The translations under genes and the position numbers were made by a program. Below, piece by piece: positions 17,113 to 25,834 of a stretch of 61,489 nt of DNA; the stretch's first letter is position 1, and each line of letters begins with the position of its first letter. Source of the DNA: JADHUC01 sp964617665 (GTDB lineage Bacteria; Planctomycetota; Planctomycetia; Pirellulales; Pirellulaceae). Location: NCBI GenBank assembly GCA_964617665.1, contig CAZUAH010000017.1, forward strand, positions 1 through 61,489, given 5' to 3'. The notes beneath the pieces were generated by a model. It made no database searches. It was not told where the DNA came from and saw nothing but the letters and a program-made list of their open reading frames with translations.

Positions 17113-18726
17113 ATGCGCAAAGCAATCGGCATCGCGGCGATTTTGGCGTTGATCGCCGTCGTTGCCATTATCGCCGCCAGCTCCCGCTGGGGTGATCCCG
17201 AAGTGACGCCCGGCCCATCGACAGAAGGGCACAAGCCGCATGGCCCGTTCGCCATCCCTAAAAGCGACAAACGGACCGTAGTAGTCGAGGCGGACAATAT
17301 CGCCGCGAGAGTCAAGGCGCTATGTTCCACCTGTCATGTCCTGCCCACCCCGGACATCGAACCGAAGGGGCTGTGGGCGGGGAAGATCCGTGAGATGTAC
17401 AAGTATATGCAGGGACCAAGGCCCGTGTCCCCAAATCAAATGCCGCCCATCGACGAGGTGATCGAGTACTGGACGGCCCGCGCTCCCGAGTACCTACCCG
17501 TCCCCGAAGACGCGATGGCGTCGCCACCATCGCCGATGGTTTTCCAGCGTCACAAGATCGCGTTGGACGTGATTCCCAACCCGCCATCGGTCTCCACAGT
17601 GAAGTTCGTGCGGATCACCGATGATGGTCCCGAGCAATTGCTGGCCTGTGACATGCGCCACGGACTCGTGGTGCTATGGACGCCGAGCCACCCCGACGAT
17701 CCAGCCAGAGTCATCGCACGCGTCCCCCACCCCAGCCGTGCGCACGTGGTCGATTTCGATAGGGACGGCTTGCGTGACATCCTGGTGGCCAACCTGGGCG
17801 AGTACTGGCCCGTGGACACTACAAAAGGGTCCGTCGTGTGGCTGCGCAACTGCGGCGAGGGTCGCTTCGAAACCGTCGTCCTGATGGAAGGGATGGGGCG
17901 GGTGAACGAAGTTCAAGCAGCCGACTTCGACCAAGATGGTGACCTGGATCTCGTGGTTGCAGATTTCGGTAACTTAACGACCGGCAGGATCGCTTACTTC
18001 GAGAACTTCACCGAGGACTACTCGCAACCGGATTTCGAAGCGATTTCCCTGGACGAACGCGCGGGAACCAGCGACGTACCAGTGGTGGACCTGAACGAAG
18101 ACGGACATCTCGATTTCATCGCGCTGCAATCCCAGGAGAACGAGCAGGTGATTGCGTTCTTGAACCGGGGGTGGGGAGACTTCCGGTCCGAGACGATCTA
18201 TAAAGCCCCTCACCCCCGCTGGGGTTCGACCGGTATCCGGCTGTTTGATTTGGACCATGACGGCGACATGGACGTGCTGCTGAACCACGGAGATTCGGTC
18301 CAGATCCCACCCATTCCCCGCCCCTACCACGGCTTCGGCTGGCTGGAGAACCGAGGCAGTTTCCCCTTCACCTACCACCGCCTGGCCCACCTGCCCGGCG
18401 CACACACATCGATGCCCGCCGACCTGGACGGCGACGGAGACCTGGACCTCGTTTCCAGCGTATTCATTCCCACCTTCAATCCGGATTGGCCGAACGCCGA
18501 AATGTTGGATACGGTGACTTGGTTCGAGCAAACCTCTCCCGGACAGTACGAGCGATACTCTCTAGAGATCAAAAGGCCCTTTCATCCATGCGGCGATATC
18601 GGCGACTGGGACGGCGACGGCGATTTGGACATCGTGCTGGGGAGCTTTGTCATGTTTCCCTTAGCCAAGTACCCATGGAAATCCTGTATCACGGTTTTTG
18701 AGAACCCTTTGGTGACGGTCGAGTAG
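17113..18726 (+). CDS. Exported FG-GAP/VCBS repeat protein with CxxCH motif
   Basis: A 537-residue protein. An N-terminal helix (4-22) serves as signal or anchor. CSTCH at 71-75, with downstream Met-Pro (QMPP), looks like a small cytochrome c domain of about 80 residues. The rest is an FG-GAP/VCBS propeller with Asp-rich calcium-type loops (DFDRDGLRDI, DFDQDGDLDLVVA, DLDHDGDMDVLL, DLDGDGDLDLV, DWDGDGDLDIVLG). AAAGGA precedes the ATG. Its 3' end overlaps that of the next gene on the other strand by 38 bases. Haem binding and export are inferred from motifs. A redox or adhesive envelope role is possible; nothing more specific can be read. Confidence 0.85.
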   Translation: MRKAIGIAAILALIAVVAIIAASSRWGDPEVTPGPSTEGHKPHGPFAIPKSDKRTVVVEADNIAARVKALCSTCHVLPTPDIEPKGLWAGKIREMYKYMQGPRPVSPNQMPPIDEVIEYWTARAPEYLPVPEDAMASPPSPMVFQRHKIALDVIPNPPSVSTVKFVRITDDGPEQLLACDMRHGLVVLWTPSHPDDPARVIARVPHPSRAHVVDFDRDGLRDILVANLGEYWPVDTTKGSVVWLRNCGEGRFETVVLMEGMGRVNEVQAADFDQDGDLDLVVADFGNLTTGRIAYFENFTEDYSQPDFEAISLDERAGTSDVPVVDLNEDGHLDFIALQSQENEQVIAFLNRGWGDFRSETIYKAPHPRWGSTGIRLFDLDHDGDMDVLLNHGDSVQIPPIPRPYHGFGWLENRGSFPFTYHRLAHLPGAHTSMPADLDGDGDLDLVSSVFIPTFNPDWPNAEMLDTVTWFEQTSPGQYERYSLEIKRPFHPCGDIGDWDGDGDLDIVLGSFVMFPLAKYPWKSCITVFENPLVTVE

Positions 18727-20539
18727 AGCTCTTTCGCGGATCCCCGTCCCCTTCGATGATCGTGACGAGTTGGTCGGCTTCGACGTTTCGGAAGACTTCC
18801 GTCGCGCCTCCGACCCAGCGGATTTCGATGCGGTCTGCGCGGTCGCATTCGCCCAAGCCGAAGTGCAATCGGGAACCCCAATGGCTTTGGTACCCGCGGC
18901 CACTGTGTAGTTCGACCAATTGCTTCAGGTCGTGGGCCACCACGGTAACGTGGGCGCCGACGCCGTCGCGGTTTGTCGTTGTTCCCTGCAGGCGTATTTG
19001 AAGCCAGTGATTCGTGCAACCCGATTCCCCAAGCATGTTCCTGGACACGGTCGGTTGCTCGCGCGAATTCAGCACCACCACGTCGATGTCGCCGTCGTTG
19101 TCCAGATCGTCGAAGGCCGTACCGCGACTGGCCGCGACAGGCGAGAGTCCGTCGCCGACCACGGTCGAAACATCCACGAATCTGGCCTCTCCCGTATTCC
19201 GCAGCAGTAGATTGGGGCAGCGGTACGCGGCGCCCAAGTCGCGCTCTTCGATATTGTCTTCCGTGTGGCCATTGGCGATGAACAGGTCTCGGTGACGGTC
19301 GTTGTCGAAATCGACGAAGCCGCATCCCCAATTCACATAGGGGAAGCATCCTGCTACCGCGTTCGTCTGCGAGCCAACGTCGTCAAAGACATCATCGCCA
19401 AAATTGCGCATCAACATGGGCAACTGGGCTTGGTAATTCGTCGTGTAGAAATCAAGCAATCCATCGTGGTCGTAGTCCGCGCAATCGACGCCCATGTTGG
19501 CTATCAGATGGCCTTCGCGATTCATTGCCACGCCCGCTATCACGCCGAATTCTTCAAAGTTGCCCTTTCCATCATTGCGGAAGAAGAAGTTCTCCTGGAC
19601 ATCGTTGCAGATGAACACGTCCGTGTCGCCGTCGTTGTCGTAGTCCGCACAAATCATGCCCATGCTGCGGCCCGCGTGCTCGCCGATCCCGGATTGACGG
19701 GTCACGTCCGTAAACGTGCCGTCCCCGTTGTTGCGGTAGAGGGTGTCCAGCACAGGTTCGTACTCTTGCGGAGACGGATAAGCCGGGTGGCCGCGTTCTG
19801 TGTGCGGCAGGTGCGCAGAGCAGTCGAGGTCGATGTAATTGCCCACGTAAAGGTCGAGATCGCCGTCTCCCTCGATGTCCAGGAAGCATGCCCCGGCGGC
19901 CACCAACTCCCGCCCCGCGACGCCGGCCTGCCGAGTCACGTCGGTAAACGTGCCGTCGCCATTGTTGTGGTAGAGTAGATTCTTGCCGAAGTTGTTCAGA
20001 TAGACATCCGCGTAGCCGTCGTTGTCGTAGTCCCCAATGGTGATTCCCATGCCGTAGGCCGAACACACCGCGCCTGCCTCGTCGGTGACGTCTTGAAATC
20101 TCCAACCGCCTAGATTCTTGTACAGGGCATGCCGGGGCGGCGTGTCGGTCTCACAGCCGGGAAGGGGCGCGCCGTTGGGGAAGTAGATATCGATCAGCCC
20201 GTCACCGTCATAGTCGAAGGTGGCCATGCCGGTGGACATGGCCTCGACGATATATCGCCGCCCACTACTGCCGTCGGTGTGCTTGAAGGTGACCCCGGTC
20301 TCGTTCGTGACATCATGAAGTTGGATCGCGCAGGCGGTTTCTTCCAACAGAGGGTCCGTTGGCTTGGAGGTTCCCATCGCCGGGCTCGCGACGTGGAAAG
20401 GAGCAAACGCCGGTTTCGTGCCGGGAGGGGCGCGGTCGGGGCGACGCCGGACATGGTACGCCAACAGCAGCGCAACAGACACGACGGCAGCCAGCGCAGC
20501 AATCGCCCAAACCTTCGCACGTCCAACAGGTCTGCTCAT
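18689..20539 (-). CDS. CRTAC1-like FG-GAP / ASPIC-UnbV protein
   Basis: A 616-residue exported protein. After a membrane helix (about 8-28) come many FG-GAP repeats with DYDGDGLIDIYFPNG-type loops (DYDNDGYADVYLNNFG, DYDNDGDTDVFICND, DLDNDGDIDVVVLNS) and a C-terminal ASPIC/UnbV domain (about 525-600, with GVGAHVTV, HSGRGYQSH and LHFGLG). This order is that of the CRTAC1 family. The ATG at 20539 puts the helix near the N-terminus; 13 more codons upstream read into a repeat tract. The next gene on the same strand encodes a second member, so they may be cotranscribed. The FG-GAP loops should bind calcium; the ligand is unknown. Confidence 0.88.
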   Translation of the reverse strand: MSRPVGRAKVWAIAALAAVVSVALLLAYHVRRRPDRAPPGTKPAFAPFHVASPAMGTSKPTDPLLEETACAIQLHDVTNETGVTFKHTDGSSGRRYIVEAMSTGMATFDYDGDGLIDIYFPNGAPLPGCETDTPPRHALYKNLGGWRFQDVTDEAGAVCSAYGMGITIGDYDNDGYADVYLNNFGKNLLYHNNGDGTFTDVTRQAGVAGRELVAAGACFLDIEGDGDLDLYVGNYIDLDCSAHLPHTERGHPAYPSPQEYEPVLDTLYRNNGDGTFTDVTRQSGIGEHAGRSMGMICADYDNDGDTDVFICNDVQENFFFRNDGKGNFEEFGVIAGVAMNREGHLIANMGVDCADYDHDGLLDFYTTNYQAQLPMLMRNFGDDVFDDVGSQTNAVAGCFPYVNWGCGFVDFDNDRHRDLFIANGHTEDNIEERDLGAAYRCPNLLLRNTGEARFVDVSTVVGDGLSPVAASRGTAFDDLDNDGDIDVVVLNSREQPTVSRNMLGESGCTNHWLQIRLQGTTTNRDGVGAHVTVVAHDLKQLVELHSGRGYQSHWGSRLHFGLGECDRADRIEIRWVGGATEVFRNVEADQLVTIIEGDGDPRKSSTRPSPKGSQKP

Positions 20540-20540
20540 G

Positions 20541-20600
20541 CGTAATCCGAAGCACGAAGTATCGCGGGTCGAAAACACGAAATGCGAAACACATCGTTTA
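20541..20600. repeat. AAATCCGAA-type purine-rich repeat tract, copy 2
   Basis: Contains AATCCGAAGCACGAAG, GTCGAAAACACGAAA and ATGCGAAACAC. It matches the wording of the tract at 11851 and, inverted, that at 20703. It lies directly before the start of the CRTAC1-like gene. Confidence 0.5.
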
Positions 20601-20605
20601 GTCCG

Positions 20606-20681
20606 GTAGGTCAGGCTCCGCCTGACGGAAACGGGCTGAAACAGCTCGATAGCGCATTTCGTCAGGCACAGCCTGACCTAC
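20606..20681. repeat. Core B repeat, copy 4
   Basis: The best-preserved copy. GTAGGTCAGGCTCCGCCTGA on the left faces CAGGCACAGCCTGACCTAC on the right, with about 37 bases between. It separates the two CRTAC1-like genes. Confidence 0.8.
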
Positions 20682-20696
20682 AACCTTCCTCGTGAG

Positions 20697-22517
20697 TCAT
20701 GGGGTTTCTGTTTTGAGTTTCTTGCTTTCGAGTTTTGTATTTGTTTCGGATTTCGAAATTCGGATTTCGTGCTTCTCCGACGGTTCTTCAATGACCAGCG
20801 TCTGATCCACTTCCACATCATCCAAACTCTGGATCGACCCATTCGGCCAACGAACGGTAACCCCGCAGGGAAGCTGCCAGTCTCCCAGGCCAAAGATCAG
20901 TGTCGGTTGGTGTGTAGCCGCGTAGCTTGTGCCGCCGCACAACTCCTGCATGTAAGACGACCCACCGGCCGTAACCGTGACTCGACAGCCAATCCCGCGT
21001 CGATTGCTCTGACGGCCGCGAAACAGGAACTTCAACCAGTGTCCTCGCTCGGATTCGTTGCGCAATAGGGCCGCTGGTGTATTCTCGTGGGCCACGACAA
21101 GATCCAGATCGCCGTCCTCGTCGTAATCGCCGGCGGCCACAGCCCGCGCCACGCGTTTTCCTTGGAAGAACTCACCCGCCTCGTCGCTGCACTGGCGCCA
21201 CCGATCGCCATCGAAGGCGAACAACTGGGGAGCCATGCGGTAAAACGGATATCCTGGACCGTTTTCGATGTGGCCGCAAGCGGTAAACACCTCCGGAAGT
21301 CCGTCCTGGTCAAAATCCGCCATGACGACGCCGAAGGCAAGCTGGTCCATCGTCAGAGGGACCAACCCCAACAGTGAGCTTTCGTCCTGGAAGCCCTCCT
21401 CGCCATAGTTCCGGTACTGCGTGTCGGTTTCCTTGCGGAAGTGCGTGACATAGAGATCCAGGTGGCCATTGCGGTCGAAATCGTAAGCGGCGATGCCCAT
21501 ATTGGCCATTGTGCTTCCGTTGGCGTCCGTAGCACATCCCAACAGCGTGGCCATCTCTTCAAACGTTCCATCGCCTTGGTTTACAAACAAGAAGTTCGCC
21601 CAGACGTCATTCGTGACGAAAACGTCCGGCCATCCATCATTGTTGAAATCGGCCACGGCCACGCCCAACCCGCGGCCACCGTTGTCCACGAGGCCTCGTT
21701 CCTGTGCCTCGGCGGAAAAGGTCCCGTCGCCGCAGTTGATGTAGCATTCATCCGGCCACGCGGGGACATCGCGCGGGTGAGGGACACGAGGTTGCCCTTT
21801 CTCATTCTTCGCCAGGATCGGGTTCTTCGGATCGTAGACACAGTAGTTGCTGACGTACAAGTCCAAGTCCCCGTCCAGGTCCAGGTCTGCCCATGCTGCC
21901 GACACGCTCCACCGATCGTCGCCTACTCCCGCCTGTTCGGTAACATCCAGAAACGTACCATCCCCCAAGTTACGAAACAACGTGTTACGACGCATGTTGG
22001 TAACGTAGATGTCGTCAAAGCCATCGTCGTCGTAGTCCCCGATGGCCACCGCCTGGCTGTAGCGGGGCTCGACGATTCTGGCCTGCGCGGTGACATCCCG
22101 GAACGTCCCGTCACCCAAGCTCCGGTATAGCGCATCGTGCGGCTGGGTCTCGTCGGGTTCGATCGTGCAATCGCCCCCCTGGTTCAGGTACAAGTCCCAA
22201 TGCCCATCGGCATCGAAATCCAACCAACCTGCACCGCCGCCGGTGGTCTCCATCAACAGGCACCGACCGCGTTCGCCGTTAACGTAAACGTGCTTCAGTC
22301 CGGCCTCTTCGTGCACGTCCCGGAAGCGCGTACGCGTCAGGACCTCAGTACCCATCGCATCGGAACGTTGGCTCTGGCGCTGATTCGTGGGGTCTTCCGA
22401 AAGATCGACTTGGAACGGAGACGGGGGGGACAGCGGGTTGTCCGTCGACGCCACGTCAGCGTCACCACAACCCACACAGTAGAGTAGCCAGACGCAAGAG
22501 AGTAATTGCCAACGCAT
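20697..22517 (-). CDS. CRTAC1-like FG-GAP / ASPIC-UnbV lipoprotein
   Basis: A 606-residue protein. A short signal peptide ends in CVGC, Cys17 being a possible lipid site (the -3 residue is unusual). FG-GAP loops follow (DFDADGHWDLYLNQGG, DYDDDGFDDIYVTN, DLDLDGDLDLYVSNY, DFNNDGWPDVFVTND, DFDQDGLPEVFTA), then an ASPIC/UnbV domain (about 490-580, with GIGCRVTV and LIFGLGD). The ATG at 22517 is chosen because longer starts read through a family A repeat. The last 23 or so residues, rich in Lys, Glu and Ser, are encoded by a repeat tract and are probably not native. It pairs with the CRTAC1-like gene downstream on the same strand. Confidence 0.87.
   Translation of the reverse strand: MRWQLLSCVWLLYCVGCGDADVASTDNPLSPPSPFQVDLSEDPTNQRQSQRSDAMGTEVLTRTRFRDVHEEAGLKHVYVNGERGRCLLMETTGGGAGWLDFDADGHWDLYLNQGGDCTIEPDETQPHDALYRSLGDGTFRDVTAQARIVEPRYSQAVAIGDYDDDGFDDIYVTNMRRNTLFRNLGDGTFLDVTEQAGVGDDRWSVSAAWADLDLDGDLDLYVSNYCVYDPKNPILAKNEKGQPRVPHPRDVPAWPDECYINCGDGTFSAEAQERGLVDNGGRGLGVAVADFNNDGWPDVFVTNDVWANFLFVNQGDGTFEEMATLLGCATDANGSTMANMGIAAYDFDRNGHLDLYVTHFRKETDTQYRNYGEEGFQDESSLLGLVPLTMDQLAFGVVMADFDQDGLPEVFTACGHIENGPGYPFYRMAPQLFAFDGDRWRQCSDEAGEFFQGKRVARAVAAGDYDEDGDLDLVVAHENTPAALLRNESERGHWLKFLFRGRQSNRRGIGCRVTVTAGGSSYMQELCGGTSYAATHQPTLIFGLGDWQLPCGVTVRWPNGSIQSLDDVEVDQTLVIEEPSEKHEIRISKSETNTKLESKKLKTETP
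20703..20775. repeat. AAATCCGAA-type repeat tract, copy 3 (inside a 3' coding end)
   Basis: On the minus strand this reads GCACGAAATCCGAATTTCGA, then AAATCCGAAACAAATAC and CTCGAAAGCAAGAAACTC. It encodes the final residues of the CRTAC1-like lipoprotein. Its base composition is AT-rich and unlike the gene it joins. Confidence 0.55.
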
Positions 22518-22555
22518 ACACGCGGACCCTAGCGCTATGTCAGAGCTAGACGGGA

Positions 22556-22677
22556 GTGTCCGGGAATTGGGAGGGCGAAGCTCCCGCTGAGCCGAGTTTT
22601 CGTCATCCACGCGCGGCTCGGCAGGAGCCTCGCCCTCCCGAAAACCGTGGATGATGTTGTGTCGAATTCCCGGACAC
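22556..22677. repeat. Palindromic repeat family A, copy 3, with outer inverted repeat
   Basis: The inner family A element spans 22569-22640. A further perfect 13-base inverted repeat encloses it: GTGTCCGGGAATT at 22556-22568 and AATTCCCGGACAC at 22665-22677. The element is thus a nested palindrome and may show the full form of the family. Confidence 0.75.
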
Positions 22678-22712
22678 CCTCAGCTATCCTCACATTATCC
22701 AGACGCCCTGTT

Positions 22713-22776
22713 CGTTTAACGGCTAGCCGAAGGCGTCGGCGAATACGCCACACAGTCTTCGGCTTGCCGTTAAACG
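22713..22776. repeat. Palindromic repeat family C, copy 2
   Basis: CGTTTAACGGCTAGCCGAAG on the left and CTTCGGCTTGCCGTTAAACG on the right. It carries a few changes compared with copy 1 (16998) and a shorter spacer. Confidence 0.75.
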
Positions 22777-22818
22777 CAATACCGCCACAACAATTGTGGC
22801 TGGGTGCTTACCAAAGAC

Positions 22819-22860
22819 AAGTGGCTGGCAACGACCTTCGATCGTCTGCCAGCCACTTTT
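22819..22860 (-). terminator. Strong hairpin downstream of the second DUF1559 gene
   Basis: A perfect 12-base stem AAGTGGCTGGCA / TGCCAGCCACTT with a 16-base loop. It lies 80 bases after the DUF1559 stop (minus strand) and before the next minus-strand start, so it fits a terminator for the lipoprotein-DUF1559 unit. On the minus strand a T-rich run (TTGTCTTT) follows. Confidence 0.6.
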
Positions 22861-22939
22861 GCGACAATGATTCATTCGGACGACATAATCACACGCCGGA
22901 TCGCCAGTGATGATTACGCGATCCTTTCCGTGGGACTAA

Positions 22940-24004
22940 TCAAAAATCCTCCATGGGCAGACTATCGTTGCGTACGGCCAGTTTGTACCGGAGTTCGTGG
23001 GAAATGTCCTGGCTGAAGAAGTGCACGGACCCGTCAGCCATCGCAGCCTGAGCGCCACCGGGATGGTTACTGCTCCAGCCATGGCAACGGCGATCGCCCG
23101 CGCCCTGCAGCCAAGCTCGGTTTCTGTTGTTCATGGGGTTGCGAAGGGTATTGATGGCCCCGAGCCCGCTAAACCACGCAGCATCGTCAGTGGGATTGAT
23201 ATCGAAAACTGCCCCGTTCCCGCCACGAAAGTGCATGTCTTCAAAGACGGCAATCGTGGCGTTCGTGCCGTCCAGGATGTCGGCCATTCTGACGGATCCC
23301 ATGTACTTGAAGACACCATTCAGACGCGCTTGCTCACCCAAGCTCTCGCCATTCACCCATGGAGTGGAGGACTGACCCTTAATGAACATGTTCGGCAGAC
23401 CCGGCGGACCAGGAAAATCAGGGACCGCATTGCAATCCTTCCAACCGCCCCAGTGGTGGCCCATGCTTCCGACATAGTCGGTACGAGCGGCGTTTCTTAC
23501 CGGACCCCAGCGGTAGCCGGGCACCTGGCCATTTGCCAGCACAGGTTCATGTGTGCAGGAGGGACACATCACAGCGTCTATTGGAGTCAGAGCAACCTCT
23601 CTGTTGGCCGCTTCACGGGGGCCGGCGTTGGGATCTTGAGTCATGGGACAAACCATGTCCCATTCAATACGGTCATACAACGACTGTTCTTCCATGTACG
23701 GCAAGGCCGAAACGATCCACGAATGCTGATTCCATTGTCCCCGTGGTTGCCCCGGATACGTTCCGTTGCCCGAATCGTAATTCCACGGAAAACGCTCTTT
23801 GTATTTGTCTGCGTAGTTGTGACACGCCAACACAAGCTGTTTCAAATTGTTTACGCATTCCGTACGTCTGGCGGCCTCTCGAGCCGCCTGGATGGCCGGC
23901 AACAGAAGTGCGACCAAGATGCCAATGATGGCAATCACGACCAGCAACTCCACAAGCGTGAAGCCCCGATGCCGCGATGCCAAACGGAACGATCTTCTCG
24001 ACAT
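22940..24004 (-). CDS. DUF1559 prepilin-like (type II pseudopilin) protein
   Basis: A 354-residue protein of the same family as the first gene of the window. The prepilin motif GFTLVE starts at residue 14 and a long hydrophobic helix follows, ending in AAREAARR. The C-terminus has the HPGGA signature and an ADGSVHFF strand. The ATG at 24004 is chosen for the GGGAG 7 bases upstream; an ATG 27 codons earlier lacks a signal. The lipoprotein gene lies 43 bases upstream on the same strand, so the two form a likely operon ended by the hairpin at 22819. Assembly into a surface or pilus-like structure is a family-level inference. Confidence 0.93.
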   Translation of the reverse strand: MSRRSFRLASRHRGFTLVELLVVIAIIGILVALLLPAIQAAREAARRTECVNNLKQLVLACHNYADKYKERFPWNYDSGNGTYPGQPRGQWNQHSWIVSALPYMEEQSLYDRIEWDMVCPMTQDPNAGPREAANREVALTPIDAVMCPSCTHEPVLANGQVPGYRWGPVRNAARTDYVGSMGHHWGGWKDCNAVPDFPGPPGLPNMFIKGQSSTPWVNGESLGEQARLNGVFKYMGSVRMADILDGTNATIAVFEDMHFRGGNGAVFDINPTDDAAWFSGLGAINTLRNPMNNRNRAWLQGAGDRRCHGWSSNHPGGAQAAMADGSVHFFSQDISHELRYKLAVRNDSLPMEDF

Positions 24005-24047
24005 GGCAATACTCCCATACAAAGAATAAAAGAAGAACCTAATAGAC

Positions 24048-24542
24048 TCACTCAGAAGCCGCCGAAGCGTCTGATTCGATCGCAATATTGATCGTATTGC
24101 TTCCCGATGTTACTTCAACTTCTTTCGGTGTCGTCGTGACGTCTGTGTATTCCTGTGGCACCGCGCTCAAGTTCTGGGGTGCAGGCGCTTTTGTGGGGTC
24201 CTCACCAGACGACATGTAGGCAGGGTCTTCTCCGTCTCCCGCGGCTGCCATTTGCGGCGTCAGCACAACCTTGTACTTGCCGACCATCGCCCCCGGTGTC
24301 CCGGAGACACCGGTGAACAGTGTGTAGGTGCCATCATCGGCAATCTGGCCGCTGGCGACCTGATTGGCACTGTCAACCGGCTGGAAGTTGATCGTACAGT
24401 TCTTAACCGCCTGACCATCAACCGTGACCTTTCCGCTTACCGGACACGTCTCCGGGCCAGAGGGACCACAGCCGACTAGTGTGAGTGTACCCAGCGCTGC
24501 GCATACGAGTAACGAAACAGAAGGGAAAGAGAATCTCGCCAT
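24048..24542 (-). CDS. Small secreted lipoprotein with transthyretin-like domain
   Basis: A 164-residue lipoprotein. The signal peptide ends in the lipobox LVGC (Cys25). The mature part opens VSGKVTVDGQAVKNCTINF and contains a GTPGAMVGKYKVVL strand shared with the lipoprotein at 12050. The start at 24542 has GGAGTG upstream; an earlier ATG 24 codons before it would precede the signal peptide. It is the first gene of a probable two-gene operon with the DUF1559 protein. In the pair at 158-2001 the order is reversed, so the two partners stay together although the order does not. The function is unknown. Confidence 0.87.
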   Translation of the reverse strand: MARFSFPSVSLLVCAALGTLTLVGCGPSGPETCPVSGKVTVDGQAVKNCTINFQPVDSANQVASGQIADDGTYTLFTGVSGTPGAMVGKYKVVLTPQMAAAGDGEDPAYMSSGEDPTKAPAPQNLSAVPQEYTDVTTTPKEVEVTSGSNTINIAIESDASAASE

Positions 24543-25118
24543 GAAACTACACTCCAAAACAGTTATAGGGATACACCACATGCTACGGCCCAGATTATCT
24601 GGACGGTCTTCCATTTGTATTCAAGAGGCTACGTCAGTCACCGGTGCCGCACTTTTTTTACAGTAGGAACCAACGGCGAAGCGGTCTGTGTTGAACGTGT
24701 GGCTTGGCGATGGCCAATGTGAAAGTTCCGTGTCCCACCCTGCGCGACGCCGCAATAGGGCGCTGCCAACGCATTAGCCTAGTTTAGCACCCAAAAGCCG
24801 CGACCGTCTAGTCGCAGAAGCCCTAAAACCCGGATGCTTCTAACCGTTGAGAAGCATGAAACTGTAGCAATGGGGGTTGCGGCCCCCTGTATCGGTGTGT
24901 CCAGTTACCATTTTCCAAATCCGCACGTCCGACTTGCCTTCGTGTCCAGACGCGAAACAATGCATGACGCCGGCCAGTGACGCTGTTTGATTAGGCGTTC
25001 TCCCGGAATTCGGTGCCGCTGTGACCGGAGGTGTCACTGGGCCTCCGATACCATCTGACAGAGCGGAAAACGAGCACGGAAGTAACAGCTTCAATCTCAA
25101 TTGAAAGGAGTAAGTAAG
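24543..25118. other. Divergent intergenic region, no gene seen
   Basis: These 576 bases separate the lipoprotein (minus) from the small conserved protein (plus). Short open frames exist on both strands but none has a ribosome site or protein-like composition. A short inverted repeat (ATGCTTCTAACCGTTGAGAA with GCAT after it) lies near 24834-24858. Promoters of both flanking genes should be here. Confidence 0.5.
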
Positions 25119-25442
25119 ATGGCAAAGTACTACGTCGAATCCGGCACCCTACAAGTCGTCAGCGAGGCTGACGACGCGCAAGGCGCAGCGTTATGGGGTG
25201 TCCATCGGTGTATGGAGCAGGTGTTGCCCATCTGTCCCGACGATCCGCTCTCGCCCGTGCAAAAGGAAGAGCATCTTCGTCAGCGTGGGTGTTACGTGCT
25301 TGGCGAAACGATGCGAATCAGCGAAAAGGGATTCGGCCGCAAAGATGCCGAGGTGCACGATACTGCGCAACTGTTCGCCGAGTGGAATCAGCTGATGGCC
25401 GCCATGTCAAAACTAGAGGAGCGACTAAGTGTCACGTGCTAG
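25119..25442 (+). CDS. Small conserved-looking cytosolic protein, function unknown
   Basis: A 107-residue protein without signal peptide or membrane segment. AAGGAG lies 8 bases before the ATG at 25119, which decides the start over an ATG 6 codons upstream. The N-terminal strand (MAKYYVESGTLQVV) and the following EADDAQGAALWGVHR helix give an alpha/beta impression, with an amphipathic helix at the end. I have the impression of a protein common in planctomycetes but cannot name a family. It stands alone, with repeat-filled gaps on both sides. Confidence 0.75.
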   Translation: MAKYYVESGTLQVVSEADDAQGAALWGVHRCMEQVLPICPDDPLSPVQKEEHLRQRGCYVLGETMRISEKGFGRKDAEVHDTAQLFAEWNQLMAAMSKLEERLSVTC

Positions 25443-25721
25443 CTCGTTTCTCGCCACAACCGGCTGGACGCCGGAGTGACCAACGAGTCACGTTCATGCA
25501 CGGGCAGGATGCCTGTGCCGTGAACACTTCTGGGAATACTCAAGATGGAATCGCAACCGAACGCCCCTCGCCAGTGAGCTGCCCTCAAATCTACGGCGAT
25601 TCCCGTTTCCCCTTTTTCCCTGCCTTTCTCCAATACCAAAGCCAACCGACCGCTGCTAGCAGTGCGCTTTGTCTGGTAGGATAGCGATCTGTGTACAACC
25701 CCGAGGTTGCAGTAGGTTCCT

Positions 25722-25745
25722 CGTAGGACGGATTGCCAATCCGTA
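25722..25745. repeat. GTAGG-footed palindrome (core D), copy 1
   Basis: GTAGGACGGATTGCCAATCC followed by GTAC is a single self-complementary hairpin with the GTAGG foot. It recurs at 25835 in near-complementary form. Confidence 0.65.
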
Positions 25746-25834
25746 CATCGCACAGCCGATTGTGGACCACGGAAAGCGGCGAAGGATCGCGAGATTCAAC
25801 CACAATCAACTCGTTAGCTTTACACCCGTTTCTC

